Origin: Mycobacteroides franklinii
GTDB lineage: Bacteria; Actinomycetota; Actinomycetes; Mycobacteriales; Mycobacteriaceae
Assembly (NCBI RefSeq): GCF_002013895.1
Contig: NZ_MAFQ01000005.1
Location: forward strand, 124,001-188,000
Reading direction: 5' to 3'
DNA length: 64,000 nt
Shown: piece after piece, positions 40,901 through 53,200 of the stretch
Layout of the letters: each line of letters begins with the position of its first letter
Position numbering within the stretch: position 1 is the stretch's first letter
The notes under the pieces: model-generated
The model's input: the letters and a program-made list of their open reading frames with translations, nothing else
What the model was told of the DNA's origin: nothing
The model's database searches: none
Translations under genes and position numbers: made by a program

Positions 40901-43900
40901 AAGCTCGACGCTCGGGCACTGCCGGCGCCGGACTATCAGGACGTCGACCATTACCGTGCGCCGGTCGGTGCGGTCGAAGAGATTCTGGCGGGAATCTATG
41001 CCCGAGTGCTGGACGTGGAGCGGGTCGGAGTCAATGACTCCTTCTTCGATCTGGGTGGGGATTCCGTATCGACGATGCGCCTGGTCGCCGCCGTCAACGC
41101 AACGCTGAATGCCGACCTTTCGGCACGTGCGGTGTTCGAGGCACCCACCGTGGCGCTACTGGCGCCACGTGTCGGTGAGGGTGCGGGCGGCCTGGAGCCG
41201 CTGGTTGCGGGGGAGCGCCCCGCGGTGATTCCCCTGTCGTTCGCGCAGAACCGTTTGTGGTTCGTCGATCAACTGCAGGGGCCCTCGCCGGTCTACAACA
41301 TGCCGGTGGGTCTGCGGTTGTATGGGCGGCTCGATACCGATGCGTTGGGTGCGGCACTGACCGACCTGATCGGCCGCCACGAAAGTCTGCGCACCCGTTT
41401 CGAGGCACCCGACGGAGCCCCTCGGCAGATCGTGGTGCCCGATGACGCTGTTGATTTCGGCTGGACCGTTGTTGACGCGATGAGCTGGCCGGCGAGTCGC
41501 CTGGATGAGGCCATTGCTGCCGCTGTGTGTCACAGCTTCGATTTGGCAACCGAAATACCTTTGTACGCACAACTTTTCCGTGTCGCCGAGGAAGAGCATG
41601 TGCTGGTGGCGGTGGTGCACCATATCGCCGCGGACGGATGGTCACTGACCCCGTTGGTACGCGATTTGAGCGTGGCCTACGCCAGCCGGTGCCGGGGCCA
41701 GGCTCCCGACTGGGCGCCCTTGCCGGTGCAATATGTGGATTACACGCTCTGGCAGCGGGCGCAGCTGGGCGATCTCGAGGACAGCGAAAGCCCCATCGCC
41801 GCGCAGCTGGCCTACTGGGAAGACGCGCTGGCCGGTCTGCCTGAACGCGTAGCGCTGCCCACCGATCGGCCCTATCCTCCGGTCGCCGATCAGCGCGGGT
41901 CCACCGTCGAGGTGCAGTGGCCGACAGAATTGCAACAGCGCGTGCGTGCGGTGGCAGGTGAGCATGGTGCGACCAGCTTCATGGTGATGCAGGCCGCGCT
42001 CGCGGTGCTGCTGGCCAACCTCAGCGGGACATCCGATGTCGCCGTTGGGTTCCCGATCGCCGGGCGTCGCGACTCCGCATTGGAGGAGTTGGTCGGCTTC
42101 TTCGTCAACAACTTGGTGTTGCGCGTTGATCTGGCCGGCGACCCGACTGTCGCAGAGCTACTCGCACAGGTGCGCCAGCGCAGTCTGGCCGCTTACGAAC
42201 ATCAGGACGTGCCCTTCGAAGTTCTGGTCGAGCGGCTCAACCCGATCCGCAACCTGACCCATCACCCGCTCGTGCAAGTGGCACTGGCCTGGCAGAACCT
42301 CCCCTGGCAGGACACGGGTCCAGCCGATGGATTGCGCCTGGGCGATCTACGGGTTGCTCCGTTGCCGGTGGAAACCCAGACCGCCCGGATGGACCTGACC
42401 TTCTCTCTCGGGGAACGCTGGACCGGGGCCGGAGAGCCCGCGGGCATAGGCGGTGCCGTGGAATTCCGCACCGATGTATTCGACGTGGGTAGCGTCGAAA
42501 CGCTGATCGCGCGATGGCAGCGCATAGTCACGGCGATGACTGCCGATACCTCCCAGCGCCTTTCGACCATCGACGTACTCGATGCGGCAGAACACGCGCG
42601 CATAGACACATGGGGTAACCGGGCGGTGTTGAGCCGGCCGATGGCTGCCCCGGTGTCGATACCGTCCTTGTTCGCCGAACAGGTCGCCCGGGCGCCCGAG
42701 GCGGTCGCCATCAGCTTCAGCGGTCGTCACATGACGTATCGGGAACTAGATGAGACCGCAGATCGATTGGCGCACAGACTCACAGCGCACGGTGTACGGC
42801 CGGGAACGTGCGTCGCGCTGCTGTCGGAACGTTGTCCGGAAGCCGTTGTGGCGATGCTCGCGGTTCTGAAGACCGGAGCCGCGTACCTGCCGATCGACGC
42901 TGCGCTGCCCGATGCGCGGATTGAATTCATGATTGGCGACGCCGCACCGACTGCGGCGATCACCACGGCAGGTCTGGCCGGCCGGGCGGCCGGATACGAC
43001 CTGTCGGTCATCGATGTCAGCGATACCGCGGACGTCACGGCCCCTGCCAACGAGTCCACCCTGGGGCTGCCGAGCCCGCACGATATCGCCTACATCATCT
43101 ATACGTCCGGCACGACCGGCGTACCCAAGGGCGTGGCGATCACTCACCACAATGTGACGCGGCTGATGGGAACACCAGACACTTTCTTGGCGGGACAGGT
43201 TTGGGCGCAATGGCATTCGTATGCGTTTGATGCCTCGGTCGAAGAGATCTGGGGGTCGCTACTGCACGGGGGGCGGTTGGTGGTGGTGCCGGAGTCGGCG
43301 GCGCATTCACCCGAGGAGCTCACCGCGCTGCTGGTTGCCGAGCAGGTCAGTGCGTTGAGTCAAACTCCCTCGGCGGTGGCGATGCTGGCGCCCGAGTCCT
43401 TGGGATCGGTGTCGTTGTTGGTGGCGGGTGAGGCGTGCTCGGCCGAGGTAGTAGATCGCTGGGCGCCGGGACGGTTGATGGTCAACGCGTACGGGCCGAC
43501 CGAGACCACCATCTGTGCCTCCAGGACGGCGCCGCTAGCGTGCGGGTCGGGCGCGCCGTCGATCGGCGTCCCGGTCTCGGGCGCGGCGATGTTCGTACTG
43601 GATGGGCTGTTGCGTCCGGTGCCACCCAGCGTAGTTGGCGAGTTGTACATCGCCGGCCACGGCGTGGGTGTCGGTTACCTGGGCCGCACGGGTTTGACCG
43701 CCTCGCGCTTTGTGGCGTGCCCGTTCGCCGATGACGGTACGTCCGGGCACCGGATGTACCGCACCGGTGATCTGGTGCGATGGGGCGCCGACGGGCAGTT
43801 GCAGTACGTGGGGCGCGCCGATGAGCAAGTCAAGATCCGCGGGTATCGCATCGAAGTCGCAGAAATCCAAACGGTATTGGCGGGGCTGGACGGGGTCGAG

Positions 43901-46900
43901 CAGGCGGCCGTGATCGCCCGCGAGGATCGTCCCGGCGATCAGCGTCTGGTGGGCTATGTGACCGGGACGGCAAACCCCGCCAAGTTGCGCACACAGCTGG
44001 CCGAGCAATTGCCGGCCTACATGGTTCCCGCCGCGGTCGTGGTATTGGCGGCGTTGCCGATGACCGTGAACGGCAAGCTCAACACGCGGGCGTTGCCGAG
44101 TCCTGAGTATCAGGACATTGATCGATACCGCGCGCCGGGCACCCTCACCGAAGAGATCCTGGCGGGGATCTACGCGCGGGTGCTGGGTGTGGAGCGAGTC
44201 GGGGTTGATGACTCGTTCTTCGATCTGGGTGGGGATTCGCTGTCCGCGATGAGGCTGATCGCGGCGGTGAACGCGGACCTGAATGCCGCTGTGTCGGTGC
44301 GCACGGTGTTCGAAGCACCGACGGTGGCCCAGTTGGCGCCTCGTCTTGGCGGCGAATCCACCACGCTCAGCCCGTTGGTGGCCGGCGAGCGGCCGGCAGA
44401 GATCCCGCTCTCGTTCGCGCAATCCAGATTGTGGTTCCTGGACCAACTTCAAGGACCGTCACCGGTCTACAACATGGCGACAGCTCTTCGCATCAGCGGG
44501 GATTTGGACGTTGATGCGCTGGCCGCGGCGCTGGCCGACGTGGTGGCCCGTCATGAAAGCCTGCGCACCCGGTTCCAGGCCGCAGACGGTGTGCCACGGC
44601 AGCTGATCGTGCCCGCCGAGCATGCCCACGTTGGGTGGGATGTGGTCGATGCCACTGGGTGGACGGCCGGGCAGGTGCGGGAAGCGGTCGGGGAGGCCGC
44701 GCGGCACACATTTGATCTGGCCAATGAAATACCTTTGAAAGCACGGCTTTTCCGGATCACCGGCGACGAACATGTGCTGGCGGCCGTGGTCCACCACATT
44801 GCCGCCGACGCCTGGTCGATCACCCCGCTCGTGGCCGATCTTGGCGTGGCCTATGTGAGCCGGTGCGCGGGACGGGCGCCCGGATGGGCACCGCTGGCGG
44901 TGCAGTACGTCGACTACACCCTGTGGCAGCGTGCCGAATTCGGTGATCTCGACGACCGTGACAGCCGGATCGCGACCCAGCTGACCTATTGGCAGGAAGC
45001 GCTGGCGGGAATGCCCGAACGTGTGGAGCTGCCGACCGACAGGCCCTACCCGCCGGCTGCCGACCAGCGCGGCGCCACCATGGCACTGGACTGGTCCGCA
45101 GCGTTGCAGGAGCAGATTGCCCGGGTGGCCCGCGAGCACAACGCGACCAGCTTCATGGTGCTGCAGGCTGCGCTGGGAGTGCTGCTGGGCAAGCTCAGCG
45201 GTAATACCGATGTGGCCGTGGGATTCCCGATCGCAGGGCGCCGTGACTCCGCTCTTGACGAGCTGATCGGATTCTTCGTCAACACCTTGGTGCTGCGGCT
45301 GGATCTGGCCGGTGACCCGACGGTCGCGGAGCTACTTGCCCAGGTGCGAGTACGCAGCCTGGCCGCCTACGAAAACCAGGATGTGCCTTTCGAGGTGCTT
45401 GTCGAGCGGATCAATCCCACTCGATCGCTGACTCATCACCCGTTGATCCAGGTGGCACTGGGCTGGCAGAACGTCCCCGGACAAGACGGCAATTCCTCCG
45501 GTCCTAGGCTCGCCCTCGGTGACCTGGAGGTTGCCCCCATGGCCGCGGAAACCCAGACCGCTCGCATGGACCTGAGCTTCTCCCTTGCCGAACGTCGAAC
45601 TCGCACTGGTGATCCGGCCGGGATCGACGGGACCGTGGAATTCCGTACCGACGTCTTCGACCCGGCAAGCATCGAAAGATTGATCGGCCGCTTCGAGCAG
45701 ATATTGGTGACGATGACCGCCGACGTCGATAGGAAACTGTCATCGATCGACGTGGTTGATCCCGAGGAACACGCCCGCCTCGACGCTATGGGTAATCGAG
45801 CGATACTCGGCCGGCGCGCGACCACGCCGGTGTCTGTGCCTGCGTTGTTCGCCGAACAGGTGATGCGTGCGCCCGATGCGGTGGCGATCAGCTGTGGCGA
45901 ACGGACGTTGACCTATCGCGAACTCGACGGTGCTGCACACCAGCTGGCGCACAAGCTGATCGGCTTGGGTGCAGGTCCCGGAGGGTGCGTAGCCCTACTG
46001 CTGGAACGATCCGCGGAGGCAATCGTCGCCATGCTGGCGGTGCTGAAAACCGGTGCGGCGTATCTCGCGATCGACCCGGTGGTGCCCGCGACCCGGATCG
46101 AATTCATGTTGTCCGATGCGGCCCCGGTCGCCGCGATCACCACCAGTGGTCTTGCTGGGCGGCTGGACGGCCACGGGTTGGCGATCGTCGAGATCGGAGA
46201 TGTCGGCGACATGGCTGACTCGGGGTTGAACGGTGTGCGCCACAACGTGATCCAGGATCCGGATCCCGAGAACATCGCGTACCTTATTTACACCTCGGGA
46301 ACCACCGGCGTTCCCAAGGGAGTGGCCGTCACCCACCATAATCTGACGCATCTGGCCCGGTCGACCCCGGAACACCTGCCCGCGAATCAGGTCTGGACGC
46401 AATGCCATTCCTACGCGTTCGACTTCTCGGTGTGGGAGATCTGGGCCGCGTTATTGGGCGGCGCACGCCTGGTGGTGGTGCCGGAGGCCGTCGCGAGTTC
46501 ATCCGATGACTTCCATGCGCTGCTGCTCAGCCAGCGCGTCAATGTGCTCACCCAGACCCCGTCGGCAGCAGGGGCATTGTCTCCGCAAGGACTGGAAGCG
46601 GTGGCGTTGCTTCTGGGCGGTGAGGCCTGCCCGGGCGAGGTCGTGGATCGCTGGGCACCGGGGCGAACGGTCATCAACGCCTACGGGCCCACCGAAATCA
46701 CCGTCTACGCATCGATGAGTGCGCCACTGGCACCGGGGTCCGGAGCCGCGCCCATCGGGGCACCCGTCCCGACATCGGCGCTGTTCGTACTCGATGAGTG
46801 GTTGCAACCGGTACCGGTTGGCGTGGTTGGCGAGCTGTACGTCGCCGGTGAGGGCGTGGCCTGTGGGTACCTCGGGCGGTCGGGGCTGACGTCGTCGCGT

Positions 46901-49900
46901 TTCGTGGCCTGTCCGTTCGGCGAATCCGGTGCGCGCATGTACCGAACCGGTGACTTGGTGAGCTGGCGTGCCGATGGGCAGCTCCAATACCTCGGGCGTG
47001 CCGATGATCAGGTCAAGATCCGCGGTTACCGCATCGAACTCGGTGAGGTGCAGGCCGCGTTGGCCGCGCTGGACGAGGTGGCTCAGGCAGTGGTGATCGC
47101 TCGCGAGGATCCACCCGGTGTTACGCGCCTGGTCGGCTATGTCACGGAATCCTCCACTGGCGCAGTGGATCCGTCCGGGATTCGGAATGCGTTGGCAGAA
47201 CGGGTACCCGGATACATGGTCCCGAGCGCGATCGTCGTGCTGGATGCGTTGCCGTTGACGGTGAACGGGAAGCTCGACACCCGCGCATTACCGGCTCCGG
47301 AGTATCAGGATGCCGAGCAGTACCGCGCCCCGGCGGACGCGATCGAGGAGACATTGGCCGGCATTTACGCGCAGGTGCTGGGGCTCGATCGGGTCGGGGT
47401 CGACGACTCGTTCTTCGACCTTGGCGGAGACAGCATTCTGTCCATGCAGGTGGTGGCGCGGGCCCGGGCGTGCGGTGTGACGTGTCGGCCGCGTGACATC
47501 TTCGTGGAACAGACCGTGGCCCGACTGGCTCAAGTCGTCGGAGTCCTCGGCGATGAGGCCGGCCCGGTCGATGAAGGCACAGGGCCAGTGGTGGCCACCC
47601 CGATCATGCGATGGCTGCGTGAGGTCGAAGCCACCGGCAGCCCGATCGACCAGTTCAACCAGACCGTGGTGATTCAGGCTCCGTCGGGAGTGACAGAGTC
47701 CGGTGTGGCGGTGGTCCTGGGCGCGCTGCTCGACCGACATGCGATGCTGCGGCTGCGCAACGCAGATGGGTCGCTTCTGGTGCCGGAGAAAGGCTCGACC
47801 ACAGCACATCTGAAGTCGGTCGATACGCTGACCGAAGAGGAGCTGGTGGCTGCCCGGTCGCGGTTGAATCCGGCGGCCGGGGAGATGGTCAGCGCGCTGT
47901 GGGTGACGTCGACGAGCCAGCTGGTGCTGGCGGTCCACCACCTGTCCGTCGACGCGGTGTCCTGGCGGATTCTGCTCGAAGATCTCAATATCGCCTGGGC
48001 CCAGCACCGTCATGGGCAGCCCGTGGCGCTGCCGACGACAGGCACCTCATTCTCCCGGTGGGCGGCGCTGCTTGGGGAGCACGCGCGCCACGCGTCCATC
48101 GTCGATCAGGCAGACCGCTGGCGACGAGTGTTGGCAACCCCATCCACCCTGCCCGCCCCGCGCCCCGGGGTGGACACCTATGCCAGTGCCGGCCACCTCA
48201 CGGCGTCGCTGGATGTCGAGACCACCCGCGCGCTGCTCGGTGAGGTCCCGGCCGCGTTCCACGCTGGAATTCAAGACATTCTGTTGATCGCTTACGCGTT
48301 GGCACTGACCGAGTTCCTGGGTGTCACGGTGCCGGTCGGTGTGGATGTCGAGGGACATGGTCGTGTGGAAGACCTGAGAGACCTTCCCGCCGGCATTGAT
48401 CTATCGCGGACTGTGGGTTGGTTCACCACGAAATATCCGGTGGCATTGAAAGTTTCAGGACGTGCCGGACGAGCTGAGAGCAGGCTGTCCTGGGACCGGG
48501 TGGTTTCCGGTGATCCGGCACTCGGCCGTGTGATCAAGGACGCCAAAGAACAACTGCGTGCGCTGCCCGAAGGCACGACCTACGGACTGATGCGGTATCT
48601 CAACTCCGATATCGACCTGTCCGGCGCCGAGCCGACCGTCGGGTTCAATTACCTTGGCAGGCTGGGCGGGACGGGTGCCGTTCCATCGGAGGCCTTCGCG
48701 GAACTCTGGCAGGTCAGCCCCGACACGGCGGCGGTGGCCACAACTGCCACGGCAATATCGATGCCACTGGGGCACGCCGTTGAACTCAACGCCAGCACCG
48801 CCGAAACAGACGATGGTCCAAGCCTTTACGCTGCGTGGACGTGGGCGCCTTCGGTACTGGATGAGGCTGAGGTAGGCCGGCTCGGCCGACTGTGGTTCGA
48901 CGCCCTCACCGGGATCTGCGCGCATGTGCGCGGGGGCGGCGGCGGTCTGACGCCGTCGGACATCGTCCCGGCCCGGCTTACCCAGAACGAGCTCGACGAG
49001 CTGAGCCGGGAACATCCGATCCACGACGTGCTGCCCTTGACTCCGCTGCAACATGGACTGTTGTTCCAGGCCAATGCAAGTCGCGGTAACAACGACGACC
49101 TGTACGCCATGCAACTCGATGTCACGGTCACCGGTCCACTGGACACTTACCGGCTGCGCGAGGCGTTAGGTACGGTGATCAACCGTCACCCCAACCTGGC
49201 GGCCCGATTCGACAAGCGTTTCGACGAGCCGGTGCAGATCATTCCGGCCTATCCGACGGTGCCTTGGCAGCAGGTTGAAATCTCTTTCGAAAACGGCGAT
49301 GCCGGTGACGTTGATGAACGATTCGCGCAGTTGTGCGCTGCCGAGCGTGCGGCGGTCTGTGACGTGGTCCACCAATCGGCGTTCCGTGCCGCACTGATCC
49401 GCACCGCCGACAACGAGCACCGGTTCGTCATGACCTACCACCACATTGTGCTCGATGGCTGGTCACTGCCGATCCTGCTCCAAGAGATCTTCGCCAGCTA
49501 CTACGGCGAGCGCCTGCCTGCCGCCGGGTCCTATCGCAGGTTTGTGACCTGGTTGACCGAACGTGATGTCGATGGCGCGCGCACGGCCTGGCGTGCGGTC
49601 CTGGAGGGATTCGATACCCCGGCACTGGTCGCTCCCAAGGGCCGGAAAGCGGGCCGGCGCGCTACCGAGACATTCCGCGTGCCGGCCGAAATCTCTTGTG
49701 CCGTTCGCGAACTGGCCCGCGCACAACACACCACCGCCAACACCGTGCTGCAAGCTGCCTGGGCGCAGGTACTGATGTGGCTGACAGGCCGGCATGACGT
49801 CGCATTCGGCGTGGCGGTCTCGGGCCGATCGGCCGAGGTGGTGGGTGCGGATTCGATGGTAGGTCTGCTGATCAACACCGTGCCGGTGCGCGCCACCGTC

Positions 49901-50272
49901 ACGCCGGACACCACCATCGCCGACCTGCTCGAGGACCTACAGCGCCAGCACAACGACACCCTGGATCACCAACATCTGGCACTCAGTGAGATCCAGCATG
50001 CCGTGGGTCATGACCAGCTATTCGACACGCTGTTCGTCTACCAGAACTATCCGGTGGAAACGGTGGCGTCGTCCATGGCAGACGGGCTGGCCATCACTAC
50101 GGTGAGCGGCCGCGAGTACAACCATTACCCGCTGACCCTGCAAGCCATGCCCGGGAATGAACTTGTTTTACGGGTCGAATTCGATACCGGTCTATTCGGT
50201 GTGAGTCGGGTGCGGAAAGTCGTCGAGCGGTTCCAGCGCGTGCTGGAGGCCATGACGGGGGAGGTGCAGTGA
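25934..50272 (+). CDS. Giant NRPS, modules 1-6 plus C domain of module 7
   Basis: An 8112-residue nonribosomal peptide synthetase. Domains, with approximate residues of the key motif: C1 starter (HHIATDG near 137), A1 (TSGTTG near 605), T1 (GGDS 995), E1 ([11 protein letters not shown] 1173); C2 (1658), A2 (2115), T2 (2489); C3 (2679), A3 (3175), T3 (3547), E3 (3722); C4 (4208), A4 (4665), T4 (5039); C5 (5229), A5 (5723), T5 (6097); C6 (6289, HHIAADA instead of HHxxxDG), A6 (6787), T6 (7163), E6 (7335); C7 (7836), where the protein ends. C domains after E domains share the DVLPLTxLQ start of the D-accepting type; the others start LSFAQxRLWF. Hand-read codes: A1 DYWSVGMVH (Thr-like), A5 DAESLAAIC (Lys-like); A2, A3, A4 and A6 not assignable. 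C1 suggests an N-terminal acyl group. Confidence 0.96.
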   Translation: MECDPGALPLTRGQLDIWLAEETGRAGAKWHLGMLGRIEGAIDHGLLERAVRQVVHEAEPLRAVFSERHGHVFQTVVDCPHIELVHHDLTGSSNPMGDAYRIAASIQRAPMPLSGQLFRFALMQARADDFYFFVCCHHIATDGIGMGLLCHRIATVYSAIATDSPIPPPIFGSLKSLVDCESDYEASDDYIDDEVYWANSGPLENESRYGVAPAVPNRPREYEPSAPIQLDPSVVAKTRELSHALEVRRAAVITAACALLVHGEVGGAEVVLDFPVSRRVRPEALFVPGMSSGVVPLRLTTSPATTVASFCEHVDTRIQEALQHQRFPLRALEDKTGFQRGERASNHAAINFIPTTRLADFAGAAGSGTVTHTGLVDQFGLVFIKNDEELFLSTSGVGDLFADCDARALADRFEHVLSAMTVDPGRSLSTIDVREEAECPPLDVWSNRAALIRPVPRPLSIPELFAEQVVRDPEAVAVSFGDSAVTYRGLDEASNRLAHLLIAHGVGAGQRVALLFSRSVEAVVAIMGVLKTGAAYVPIDPSVPDARLQFVLSDAAPLVAVTTADLADRLDGHGLTVVGIDDRAVYARPSSALPAMPNPDDIAYLIYTSGTTGTPKGVAIPHHNVTRLLEAIDADVELVPGQAWSQCHSLAFDYSVWEIFGALLHGGRLVVVPEAVTRSPEEFHALLAHERVSILSQTPSAFYALQAVDTALPERQQLGLAVVVFGGEALEPQRLGTWLADHPGAPRLINMYGITETTVHASFREITAADLERAVSPIGVPLADLAFFVLDDWLRPVPAGAAGELYVAGAGLGYGYVGRKSLTSTRFVACPFGGRGTRMYRTGDLASWGSDGQLQYLGRADEQVKIRGYRIELGEIQSVLATLDGVGQAAVIAREDRAGDKRLVGYVTGSGDPAELRAALAVRLPSYMVPAAIVVLSSLPLTVNGKLDKKALPAPEYHAVDQYRAPATAVEEILVGIYAQVLGLERVGVDDSFFELGGDSILAMQVSSAVRVAGLVCRPRDIFVQQTVARLAEVIGTAGGADGPADEGLGLVIATPIMRWLKGIDGPTGEFNQTVVVQAPAGITEASVLVLLQALLDRHAMLRLRATDDGIGGWSLTAPEPGSVDAVECLQSIDGLTDEALVVARSLLDPAGGVMLRALWVASTSQLVLIVHHLAVDGVSWRILLEDLNIAWVQHQGGQSVVLPPTGTSFQRWADLLSRSARSAPIVDLAQRWREVSATPATFPAVQPEVDTYETAGQLSVSLDSETTRMLLGEVPTAFHAGPQDILLIAFGLALAEFAGTAEPIGIDVEGHGRQEELADVGGAADRSIDLSRTVGWFTTKYPVSLDLPGLSWRTVVAGEAALGAVIKEAKEQLRALPDGLTYGLLRYLNPDVDLAASDPSVAFNYLGRVSGSTSEGWQICPEGSSLTRVAGMVPTPLGHALELNAVTVESDTGLHLNADWTWALSVLDRTQVSRLSTLWFEALTGICALVRRGGGGLTPSDIAPAVLNQGQIDELSRQYHIADVLPLTPLQRGLLYHAGATKGSDDVYAMQLSIAMDGPLDPGRLRDAVQSVVARHPHLAARFCEQFDPPVQVITTDPVVPWRYVELDANGVDVDEQIRRISTAERAAVCDLAHQSALRAALVRIAHDQHRFVLTTHHIVLDGWSMPLLMQEIFAGLGGKRLPAAPAYRDFVAWLCERDREGAHAAWRAALAGFDSPTLVAPPGREILGQRGIESFRLSEEITGALGELARSHQTTVNIVLQGAWALLLSSLTGQADVAFGTTVSGRPAEVLGAESMVGLLINTVPVRATFAPTTTTVELLHQLQSAHNNTLEHQHLALSDIHRISGQDKLFDTLMVFENYPIDANERLDIGGLAISGFDFRESNHYPLAVQALPGIELGLRVEYDTDVFDLGTVEALFERLTTVLSAMITDPGLPVSSIDLLDEVTRARLDEWSSRESLIEPTAPKPIPELFAEQVVRTPDAVAVSCGGRSMTYRDLDEAANRLAHMLSGRGAGPGETVALVFSRSTEAIVAILAVLKTGAAYVPVDPALPAARIEFMVSDAVPILAVTTADRRSRLDGCELDVIDINDPAVDAQPSTALPGPAPDDIAYIIYTSGTTGTPKGVAIAHRNVPGLFGSLHDGLPSELGHVWAQWHSYSFDVSVWEIFGALLHGARLLVVPESVAAAPEEFHQLLVAHDVSVLSQTPSAAGMISPEGLESTALVVAGEACPPELVERWAPGRVMINAYGPTEATVYASISAPLTTGSSVPIGAPVSGVALFVLDAWLRPVLPGVAGELYVAGRGVGVGYWRRAGLTSARFVACPFGKPGTRMYRTGDLVQWGDDGQLRYLGRADEQVKIRGYRIELGEVQAALAALDGVTQAVAIAHADGHGALRLVGYVTGTADPGVIREQLAQRLPSYMVPASVMAIDTVPLTVNGKLDRRALPAPDYVDDDRYRAPSNPAEEILADIYARVLGHERVGVDDSFFDLGGDSLSAMRLVATINTSLNTGIAVRSLFDAPTVAQLATHIGGEDVRLAPLVAGQRPAVIPLSFAQSRLWFLDQLQGPSTMYNMTAAFRIDGVLDADALAAAFVDVVARHESLRTLFAAPDGIPHQVVLDPGSARLCWHVVDAADWTVGQLQEAIDAVSRQAFDLSSEIPLRAALFRVSDNEHALVAVVHHIAADGWSITPLIADLGVAYTSRCAGEAPRWAELSVQYADYSLWQRAQFGDLQDSHSRIARQLKYWQDALAGMPERIVLPTDRPYPLTTDQRGATMAVDWPVELQRQVARLAAEHNATSFMVVQAALLILLSRLSANSDVAVGFPIAGRRDPALDELVGFFVNTLVLRVDLAGNPTVSEVLTQVRARSLAAFDNQDVPFEVLVDRLNPTRSLAHHPLIQVALAWQNFAGHDAHDAASGAVLGDLRVAQMPVDTHTARMDVNFSLAERWTKTGEPAGIGGTVEYRTDVFEARTIQTLVARLQRVLTAMTADPVARLSSMDLLDDDERARLSRLGNHATLIRPGSRPVSIPALFAENVTRAPETVAVTCGEESWTYGELDIAANRLARVLTDRGARPGQRVALMFNRSAEAIVAILGVLKTGAAYLPIDPAVPDTRLDFVLADAGPVATVTTADLAGRLDGRGPAVMTMDGVGAHGTDVDPEAVLPATGADDIAYVIYTSGTTGVPKGVALSHHNVTQLLDSLDAGLPRPGVWSQSHSLAFDVSVWEIFGALLRGGRVVIAPEDVTSSPDDLHALLVREHVTVITQTPSAVRALPREGLEMAALAVVGEACPPEVVDQWAPGRLMINAYGPTETTMCVAISAPLTAGQGVPIGSPVAGAALFVLDEWLRPVPAGVIGELYVAGAGLGYGYVGRAPLTSARFMACPFGKPGTRMYRTGDLVCWGPDGQLHYLGRADEQVKIRGHRIELAEVQAALAGLDGVDQAVVIAREDRPGDKRLVGYITGTADSGELRAAIAERLPAYMVPAAVVRLDVMPLTVNGKLDTRALPAPDYHDHDHYRAPADAVEEVLADIYAQVLGMERVGVDDSFFDLGGDSILSMQVVARARAAGLVCRPRDVFVEQTVARLARIVEVAAGSRGPLDEGIGPVLPVPIMRWLKEIDGPIGEFNQTVLVQAPDGASERDAVILLQALLDRHAMLRVRATDDGVGGWSLTAPEPGSVDAAECLRTVDALSDEELVAARSRLDPAAGAMLNALWVASTSQLVLIVHHLVVDGVSWRVLLEDINIGWAQHRGGQPIVLPAVGTSVQRWAELLAEHAHRPEIVGQARAWRDVSAAPAIFPAVQPEVDTYETAGQLSVSLDTETTRMLLGEVPTAFHAGPQDILLIAFGLALAEFSAGAMPVGIDVEGHGRHEELAAEVDLSRTVGWFTAKYPVSLALQGVDWSDVAAGNAVLGAVIKDAKEQLRAQPDGLTYGLLRYLNSDVDLETADPTVAFNYLGRLGGGAAASSDDLWRIPAEGMSAITAATATPMPLTHTVSLNAGAVETDEGPALQANWTWAGSALDRAQIGHLSQLWFDALTGICAHVQMGGGGLTPSDITPARLSQRQLDELQQQYRVADVLPLTALQQGLIFHSGTGSSPDDDLYVVQLDITVDGPLDADRLRDAVHTVAVRHPHLAARFCGQFEQPVQIIPADPTAGWRYVDMGAELNSTEMGDEIQRLCAAERAAVCDLSHPPAFRVALIRTAADRHRFVLTNHHIVLDGWSLPILLQEIFASYRGQRLPAATPFRSFVGWLADRDMAAAATAWGEVLKGFATPTLVGPQQKSNMGRRGVRTHQLSAQTTRALGELARSQRTTVNTVLQGAWALLLTSLTGLHDVVFGSVVSGRPADVVGAESMVGLLINTVPVRADITASTTTVGLLDQLNQWHAKTLDHQHVSLSDIHRIADQDRLFDTLFVFENYPVDAGALSGVDGFAISEITSHESTDYPLTMQAIPGDELRLRIEYDTTVFDVCGIETFVKRIESVLTAMTAYPHRPLSAIEILDETERDRLQRWGNRGVLTRLPEPASVPELFATHVARAPESVALVCGNRSLTYRALDDASNRLAHVLMGCGVGPGQRVALMFPRSAEAVVAILAVLKTGAAYLPIDPALPTARVEFMLSDAAPMAAVTTTALVDRFNGHGLAVVDVEDPAVAAAPSTALAPPAPDDMAHIIYTSGTTGLPKGVAVTQRNVTQLFDSLQIGVPLEPGQVWTQFHSYAFDFSVWEIWGALLHGGRLVVVPEAIARSSQDFHDLLVREQVTVLTQTPSAVSMLSVDGLDAAALVIGAEPCSPELVDRWAPGRVMVNVYGPTETTMWLCASAPLAPGLGSPPIGSPTAWAAFFVLDEWLRPVPAGVVGELYLAGAGVGIGYWRRSGLTASRFTACPFGEPGTRMYRTGDLVRWRADGQLDYLGRADEQVKIRGYRIELGEIQSALAALEGVENAAVIAREDRPGDKRLVGYITGSADPAAARTALAERLPGYMIPASVVALAALPMTVNGKLDARALPAPDYQDVDHYRAPVGAVEEILAGIYARVLDVERVGVNDSFFDLGGDSVSTMRLVAAVNATLNADLSARAVFEAPTVALLAPRVGEGAGGLEPLVAGERPAVIPLSFAQNRLWFVDQLQGPSPVYNMPVGLRLYGRLDTDALGAALTDLIGRHESLRTRFEAPDGAPRQIVVPDDAVDFGWTVVDAMSWPASRLDEAIAAAVCHSFDLATEIPLYAQLFRVAEEEHVLVAVVHHIAADGWSLTPLVRDLSVAYASRCRGQAPDWAPLPVQYVDYTLWQRAQLGDLEDSESPIAAQLAYWEDALAGLPERVALPTDRPYPPVADQRGSTVEVQWPTELQQRVRAVAGEHGATSFMVMQAALAVLLANLSGTSDVAVGFPIAGRRDSALEELVGFFVNNLVLRVDLAGDPTVAELLAQVRQRSLAAYEHQDVPFEVLVERLNPIRNLTHHPLVQVALAWQNLPWQDTGPADGLRLGDLRVAPLPVETQTARMDLTFSLGERWTGAGEPAGIGGAVEFRTDVFDVGSVETLIARWQRIVTAMTADTSQRLSTIDVLDAAEHARIDTWGNRAVLSRPMAAPVSIPSLFAEQVARAPEAVAISFSGRHMTYRELDETADRLAHRLTAHGVRPGTCVALLSERCPEAVVAMLAVLKTGAAYLPIDAALPDARIEFMIGDAAPTAAITTAGLAGRAAGYDLSVIDVSDTADVTAPANESTLGLPSPHDIAYIIYTSGTTGVPKGVAITHHNVTRLMGTPDTFLAGQVWAQWHSYAFDASVEEIWGSLLHGGRLVVVPESAAHSPEELTALLVAEQVSALSQTPSAVAMLAPESLGSVSLLVAGEACSAEVVDRWAPGRLMVNAYGPTETTICASRTAPLACGSGAPSIGVPVSGAAMFVLDGLLRPVPPSVVGELYIAGHGVGVGYLGRTGLTASRFVACPFADDGTSGHRMYRTGDLVRWGADGQLQYVGRADEQVKIRGYRIEVAEIQTVLAGLDGVEQAAVIAREDRPGDQRLVGYVTGTANPAKLRTQLAEQLPAYMVPAAVVVLAALPMTVNGKLNTRALPSPEYQDIDRYRAPGTLTEEILAGIYARVLGVERVGVDDSFFDLGGDSLSAMRLIAAVNADLNAAVSVRTVFEAPTVAQLAPRLGGESTTLSPLVAGERPAEIPLSFAQSRLWFLDQLQGPSPVYNMATALRISGDLDVDALAAALADVVARHESLRTRFQAADGVPRQLIVPAEHAHVGWDVVDATGWTAGQVREAVGEAARHTFDLANEIPLKARLFRITGDEHVLAAVVHHIAADAWSITPLVADLGVAYVSRCAGRAPGWAPLAVQYVDYTLWQRAEFGDLDDRDSRIATQLTYWQEALAGMPERVELPTDRPYPPAADQRGATMALDWSAALQEQIARVAREHNATSFMVLQAALGVLLGKLSGNTDVAVGFPIAGRRDSALDELIGFFVNTLVLRLDLAGDPTVAELLAQVRVRSLAAYENQDVPFEVLVERINPTRSLTHHPLIQVALGWQNVPGQDGNSSGPRLALGDLEVAPMAAETQTARMDLSFSLAERRTRTGDPAGIDGTVEFRTDVFDPASIERLIGRFEQILVTMTADVDRKLSSIDVVDPEEHARLDAMGNRAILGRRATTPVSVPALFAEQVMRAPDAVAISCGERTLTYRELDGAAHQLAHKLIGLGAGPGGCVALLLERSAEAIVAMLAVLKTGAAYLAIDPVVPATRIEFMLSDAAPVAAITTSGLAGRLDGHGLAIVEIGDVGDMADSGLNGVRHNVIQDPDPENIAYLIYTSGTTGVPKGVAVTHHNLTHLARSTPEHLPANQVWTQCHSYAFDFSVWEIWAALLGGARLVVVPEAVASSSDDFHALLLSQRVNVLTQTPSAAGALSPQGLEAVALLLGGEACPGEVVDRWAPGRTVINAYGPTEITVYASMSAPLAPGSGAAPIGAPVPTSALFVLDEWLQPVPVGVVGELYVAGEGVACGYLGRSGLTSSRFVACPFGESGARMYRTGDLVSWRADGQLQYLGRADDQVKIRGYRIELGEVQAALAALDEVAQAVVIAREDPPGVTRLVGYVTESSTGAVDPSGIRNALAERVPGYMVPSAIVVLDALPLTVNGKLDTRALPAPEYQDAEQYRAPADAIEETLAGIYAQVLGLDRVGVDDSFFDLGGDSILSMQVVARARACGVTCRPRDIFVEQTVARLAQVVGVLGDEAGPVDEGTGPVVATPIMRWLREVEATGSPIDQFNQTVVIQAPSGVTESGVAVVLGALLDRHAMLRLRNADGSLLVPEKGSTTAHLKSVDTLTEEELVAARSRLNPAAGEMVSALWVTSTSQLVLAVHHLSVDAVSWRILLEDLNIAWAQHRHGQPVALPTTGTSFSRWAALLGEHARHASIVDQADRWRRVLATPSTLPAPRPGVDTYASAGHLTASLDVETTRALLGEVPAAFHAGIQDILLIAYALALTEFLGVTVPVGVDVEGHGRVEDLRDLPAGIDLSRTVGWFTTKYPVALKVSGRAGRAESRLSWDRVVSGDPALGRVIKDAKEQLRALPEGTTYGLMRYLNSDIDLSGAEPTVGFNYLGRLGGTGAVPSEAFAELWQVSPDTAAVATTATAISMPLGHAVELNASTAETDDGPSLYAAWTWAPSVLDEAEVGRLGRLWFDALTGICAHVRGGGGGLTPSDIVPARLTQNELDELSREHPIHDVLPLTPLQHGLLFQANASRGNNDDLYAMQLDVTVTGPLDTYRLREALGTVINRHPNLAARFDKRFDEPVQIIPAYPTVPWQQVEISFENGDAGDVDERFAQLCAAERAAVCDVVHQSAFRAALIRTADNEHRFVMTYHHIVLDGWSLPILLQEIFASYYGERLPAAGSYRRFVTWLTERDVDGARTAWRAVLEGFDTPALVAPKGRKAGRRATETFRVPAEISCAVRELARAQHTTANTVLQAAWAQVLMWLTGRHDVAFGVAVSGRSAEVVGADSMVGLLINTVPVRATVTPDTTIADLLEDLQRQHNDTLDHQHLALSEIQHAVGHDQLFDTLFVYQNYPVETVASSMADGLAITTVSGREYNHYPLTLQAMPGNELVLRVEFDTGLFGVSRVRKVVERFQRVLEAMTGEVQ
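27310..27652 (+). repeat. A1-domain copy of a 343-bp near-identical segment
   Basis: Matches 50391-50733 in the A7 domain with about two mismatches by eye, at a constant offset of 23081 bp. It encodes the N-terminal part of the adenylation domain, from [11 protein letters not shown] to the DRL following the A2 core. Similarity drops abruptly afterwards and returns around the A3 core. Confidence 0.85.
31181..31481 (+). repeat. C2-domain copy of a 301-bp near-identical segment
   Basis: Matches 57520-57820 in the terminal C9 domain with about five mismatches by eye. It encodes the C-terminal lobe around [20 protein letters not shown]. The rest of the two C domains is clearly more divergent, pointing to recent recombination. 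Confidence 0.85.
50257..50264 (+). promoter_or_regulatory. Shine-Dalgarno GGGGGAGG at the NRPS gene junction
   Basis: GGGGGAGG lies 4 nt before the GTG start of the second NRPS gene and inside the last codons of the first. It explains re-initiation at the overlapping GTGA. The run of five G is also the point where a single added base would fuse both genes into one frame. Confidence 0.7.
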
Positions 50273-53200
50273 CAGTGAAAGCCGATGCGACCAGGCGACT
50301 GTTGTCGATGGATCTGGGCGATATCGATGAGCGCGCGGAGTGGGAAGAGTGGGGTAATCGGGCCACCCTGGCGCTGCCCACCACTTCGGTGTCGATTCCG
50401 GAGTTGTTCGCCGAGCAGGTGGTTCGTGATCCGGAGGCGGTCGCGGTCAGTTTCGGTGACAGTGCGGTGACCTATCGCGGGTTGGATGAGGCATCGAACC
50501 GATTGGCTCACTTGCTGATTGCTCACGGTGTCGGTGCGGGGCAGCGGGTGGCGTTGTTGTTCTCGCGGTCGGTTGAGGCCGTGGTGGCGATCATGGGTGT
50601 GCTCAAGACCGGTGCGGCTTATGTGCCGATCGATCCGTCGGTGCCTGATGCGCGGTTGCAGTTTGTCCTGTCTGATGCCGCGCCGTTGGTCGCGGTGACC
50701 ACCGCTGATCTGGTGGACCGGCTGGGTGGGCACGAGTTGGTGATCATCGACGTCGGCGATGTGCCGACCGGGGCCGACACTGCGGTCCGTGACGGCTCGC
50801 TGAACGTGGCGGCGCCGCGAGGCGATGATGTCGCGTACGTGATCTACACCTCGGGTACCACCGGTGCGCCGAAAGGTGTTGCCATTCCGCATCACAATGT
50901 GACGCGGCTATTGGAGGCAATCGACGCCGATCTCGAGCTCGTGCCCGGGCAGGCGTGGTCACAGTGCCATTCGTTGGCATTCGACTTCTCGGTGTGGGAG
51001 ATCTTCGGCGCGCTGCTCCACGGGGGACGACTGGTGGTGGTCTCGGATTCGGTGGTGCGGTCGCCCGACCAGTTCCATACCCTGTTGGTCGATGAGCGCG
51101 TCAGTGTGCTGAGCCAGACGCCGTCCGCGTTCTATGCGCTGTTGTCTGTGGACGAAACCCGGCCCCAAGGTGAGCAGCTCGCATTGGAAGCGGTGGTGTT
51201 CGGCGGGGAGGCGCTGGACCCTCAACGTTTGAGCGGCTGGTTCCGTGACCACCCGGATTCTCCGCGATTGATCAACATGTACGGGATCACCGAGACAACA
51301 GTGCATGCCTCGTTCCGCGAGATAGCCGCTGCCGACGTGGACGATGCGGGCAGCCCGATCGGGGTCCCGTTGAGCCACCTGGCCTTTGCGGTTCTTGACG
51401 AGTGGCTGCAGCCGGTCTCGGTGGATGTGGTCGGCGAGTTGTACGTGGCCGGTGCGGGTTTGGGTTACGGCTATCTGGGGCGGGCGCCGTTGAACGCCGC
51501 CCGATTTGTGGCCTGCCCGTTCGGGGAACCGGGCACCCGGATGTACCGCACCGGAGACTTGGTGAGCTGGAGCTCCGACGGTCAGCTGCAATATCTGGGG
51601 CGCGCCGACGAACAGGTCAAAATACGGGGACACCGCATCGAACTTGGTGAAATCCAGTCGGTACTCAATGGTTTGGATGGTGTCGGACGGGCGGTCGTAA
51701 TCGCCCGCGAGGATCGCCCCGGGGACAAGCGGCTGGTGGGTTACATCACCGGAAGCGCTGATCCCGTGCAGTTACGGGCCGCGCTGGCGGATAGGTTGCC
51801 GCCTTATATGGTGCCCGTCGCAGTGGTAGCTCTGCCGGACCTTCCGTTGACGGTCAACGGCAAGCTCGACAAGAAGGCTCTGCCGGCTCCGGAGTATCAA
51901 TCCATCGATCAGTACCGGGCCCCGGCCAATCCGACCGAGGAAATACTGGCCGGAATCTATGCCCAGGTATTGGGCTTGGACCGTGTGGGCGTGGACGATT
52001 CATTCTTCGACCTGGGCGGGGATTCACTGCTGGCGATGCGTCTGGTTGCCGCGCTCAACCGGTCCATGGACGCGGGCCTTGAGGAACGTGCCGTGTTCGA
52101 CGCCCCGACGGTCGCTCAGTTGATGCTTCGTATCGGTGGTGACGAAGGTCGGCTGGAGCCGTTGATCGCCGGCGAGCGGCCCGCGGTGATGCCCCTGTCG
52201 TATGCGCAAAGCCGGCTGTGGTTCATCGACCAATTGCATGGCCCATCGGCGGTGTACAACTTGGCAGTGGGACTGCGCCTGCAGGGGCTGCTCGATGTCG
52301 ATGCGCTGGGCGTGGCATTCGCGGATGTGCTGGATCGTCATGAGAGCCTGCGCACCATGTTCCCGTCGGTCGACGGGGTAGCGCAGCAGCTGATCGTTCC
52401 CGCGGAGCGGGCCGAATTCGGCTGGGACGTCGTCGATGCCTCGGAATGGCCGACCGGCCGCCTGGACACGGCGGTCGCCGAATCCGCTCAGCACAGTTTC
52501 GATCTGTCCTCCGAGATCCCGATGAGAGCGCGGCTTTTTCGCATCTCCGAAGATGATCATGTGTTGGTGGCGGTGGTGCACCACATCGCCGCCGACGGTT
52601 GGTCCATCACGCCGCTGGTCGCCGATCTAGGGGTCGCCTACGCCAGCCGATGCGCGGGCCAGGCCCCCGACCGCAAGCCGTTGGCGGTGCAGTATGCGGA
52701 CTACACGCTTTGGCAGCGTGCGCAACTGGGCGATCTCGAGGACAGCGACAGCCGTATCTCCCGGCAACTGGCGTACTGGGAGGACATGCTGGCCGGGATG
52801 CCCGAACGTTTGGCGATCCCGACCGACCGGCCTTATCCGTTGGTGGCTGACCAACATGGCTCCAGGGTAGACGTGGCATGGCCGCCCGAGATGCAGCAGC
52901 GAGTCAATCGTCTGGCGCGCCAACACAACGCGACCAGCTTCATGGTCATGCAGGCCGCCCTGGCGGTGCTGTTCTCCAAGCTCAGCGCGAGTTCCGATGT
53001 CGCGGTGGGCTTCCCGATAGCTGGTCGCCGTGATCCGGCGCTGGACGAGCTGATCGGATTCTTCGTCAATACCTTGGTGCTGCGGGTTGACCTCGCCGGA
53101 GACCCCACCGTTGCCGACGTGCTGGCTCAGGTGCGGGCGCGCAGTTTGGGTGCCTTCGATAACCAGGATGTGCCGTTTGAGGCGCTGGTCGAGCGCCTGA

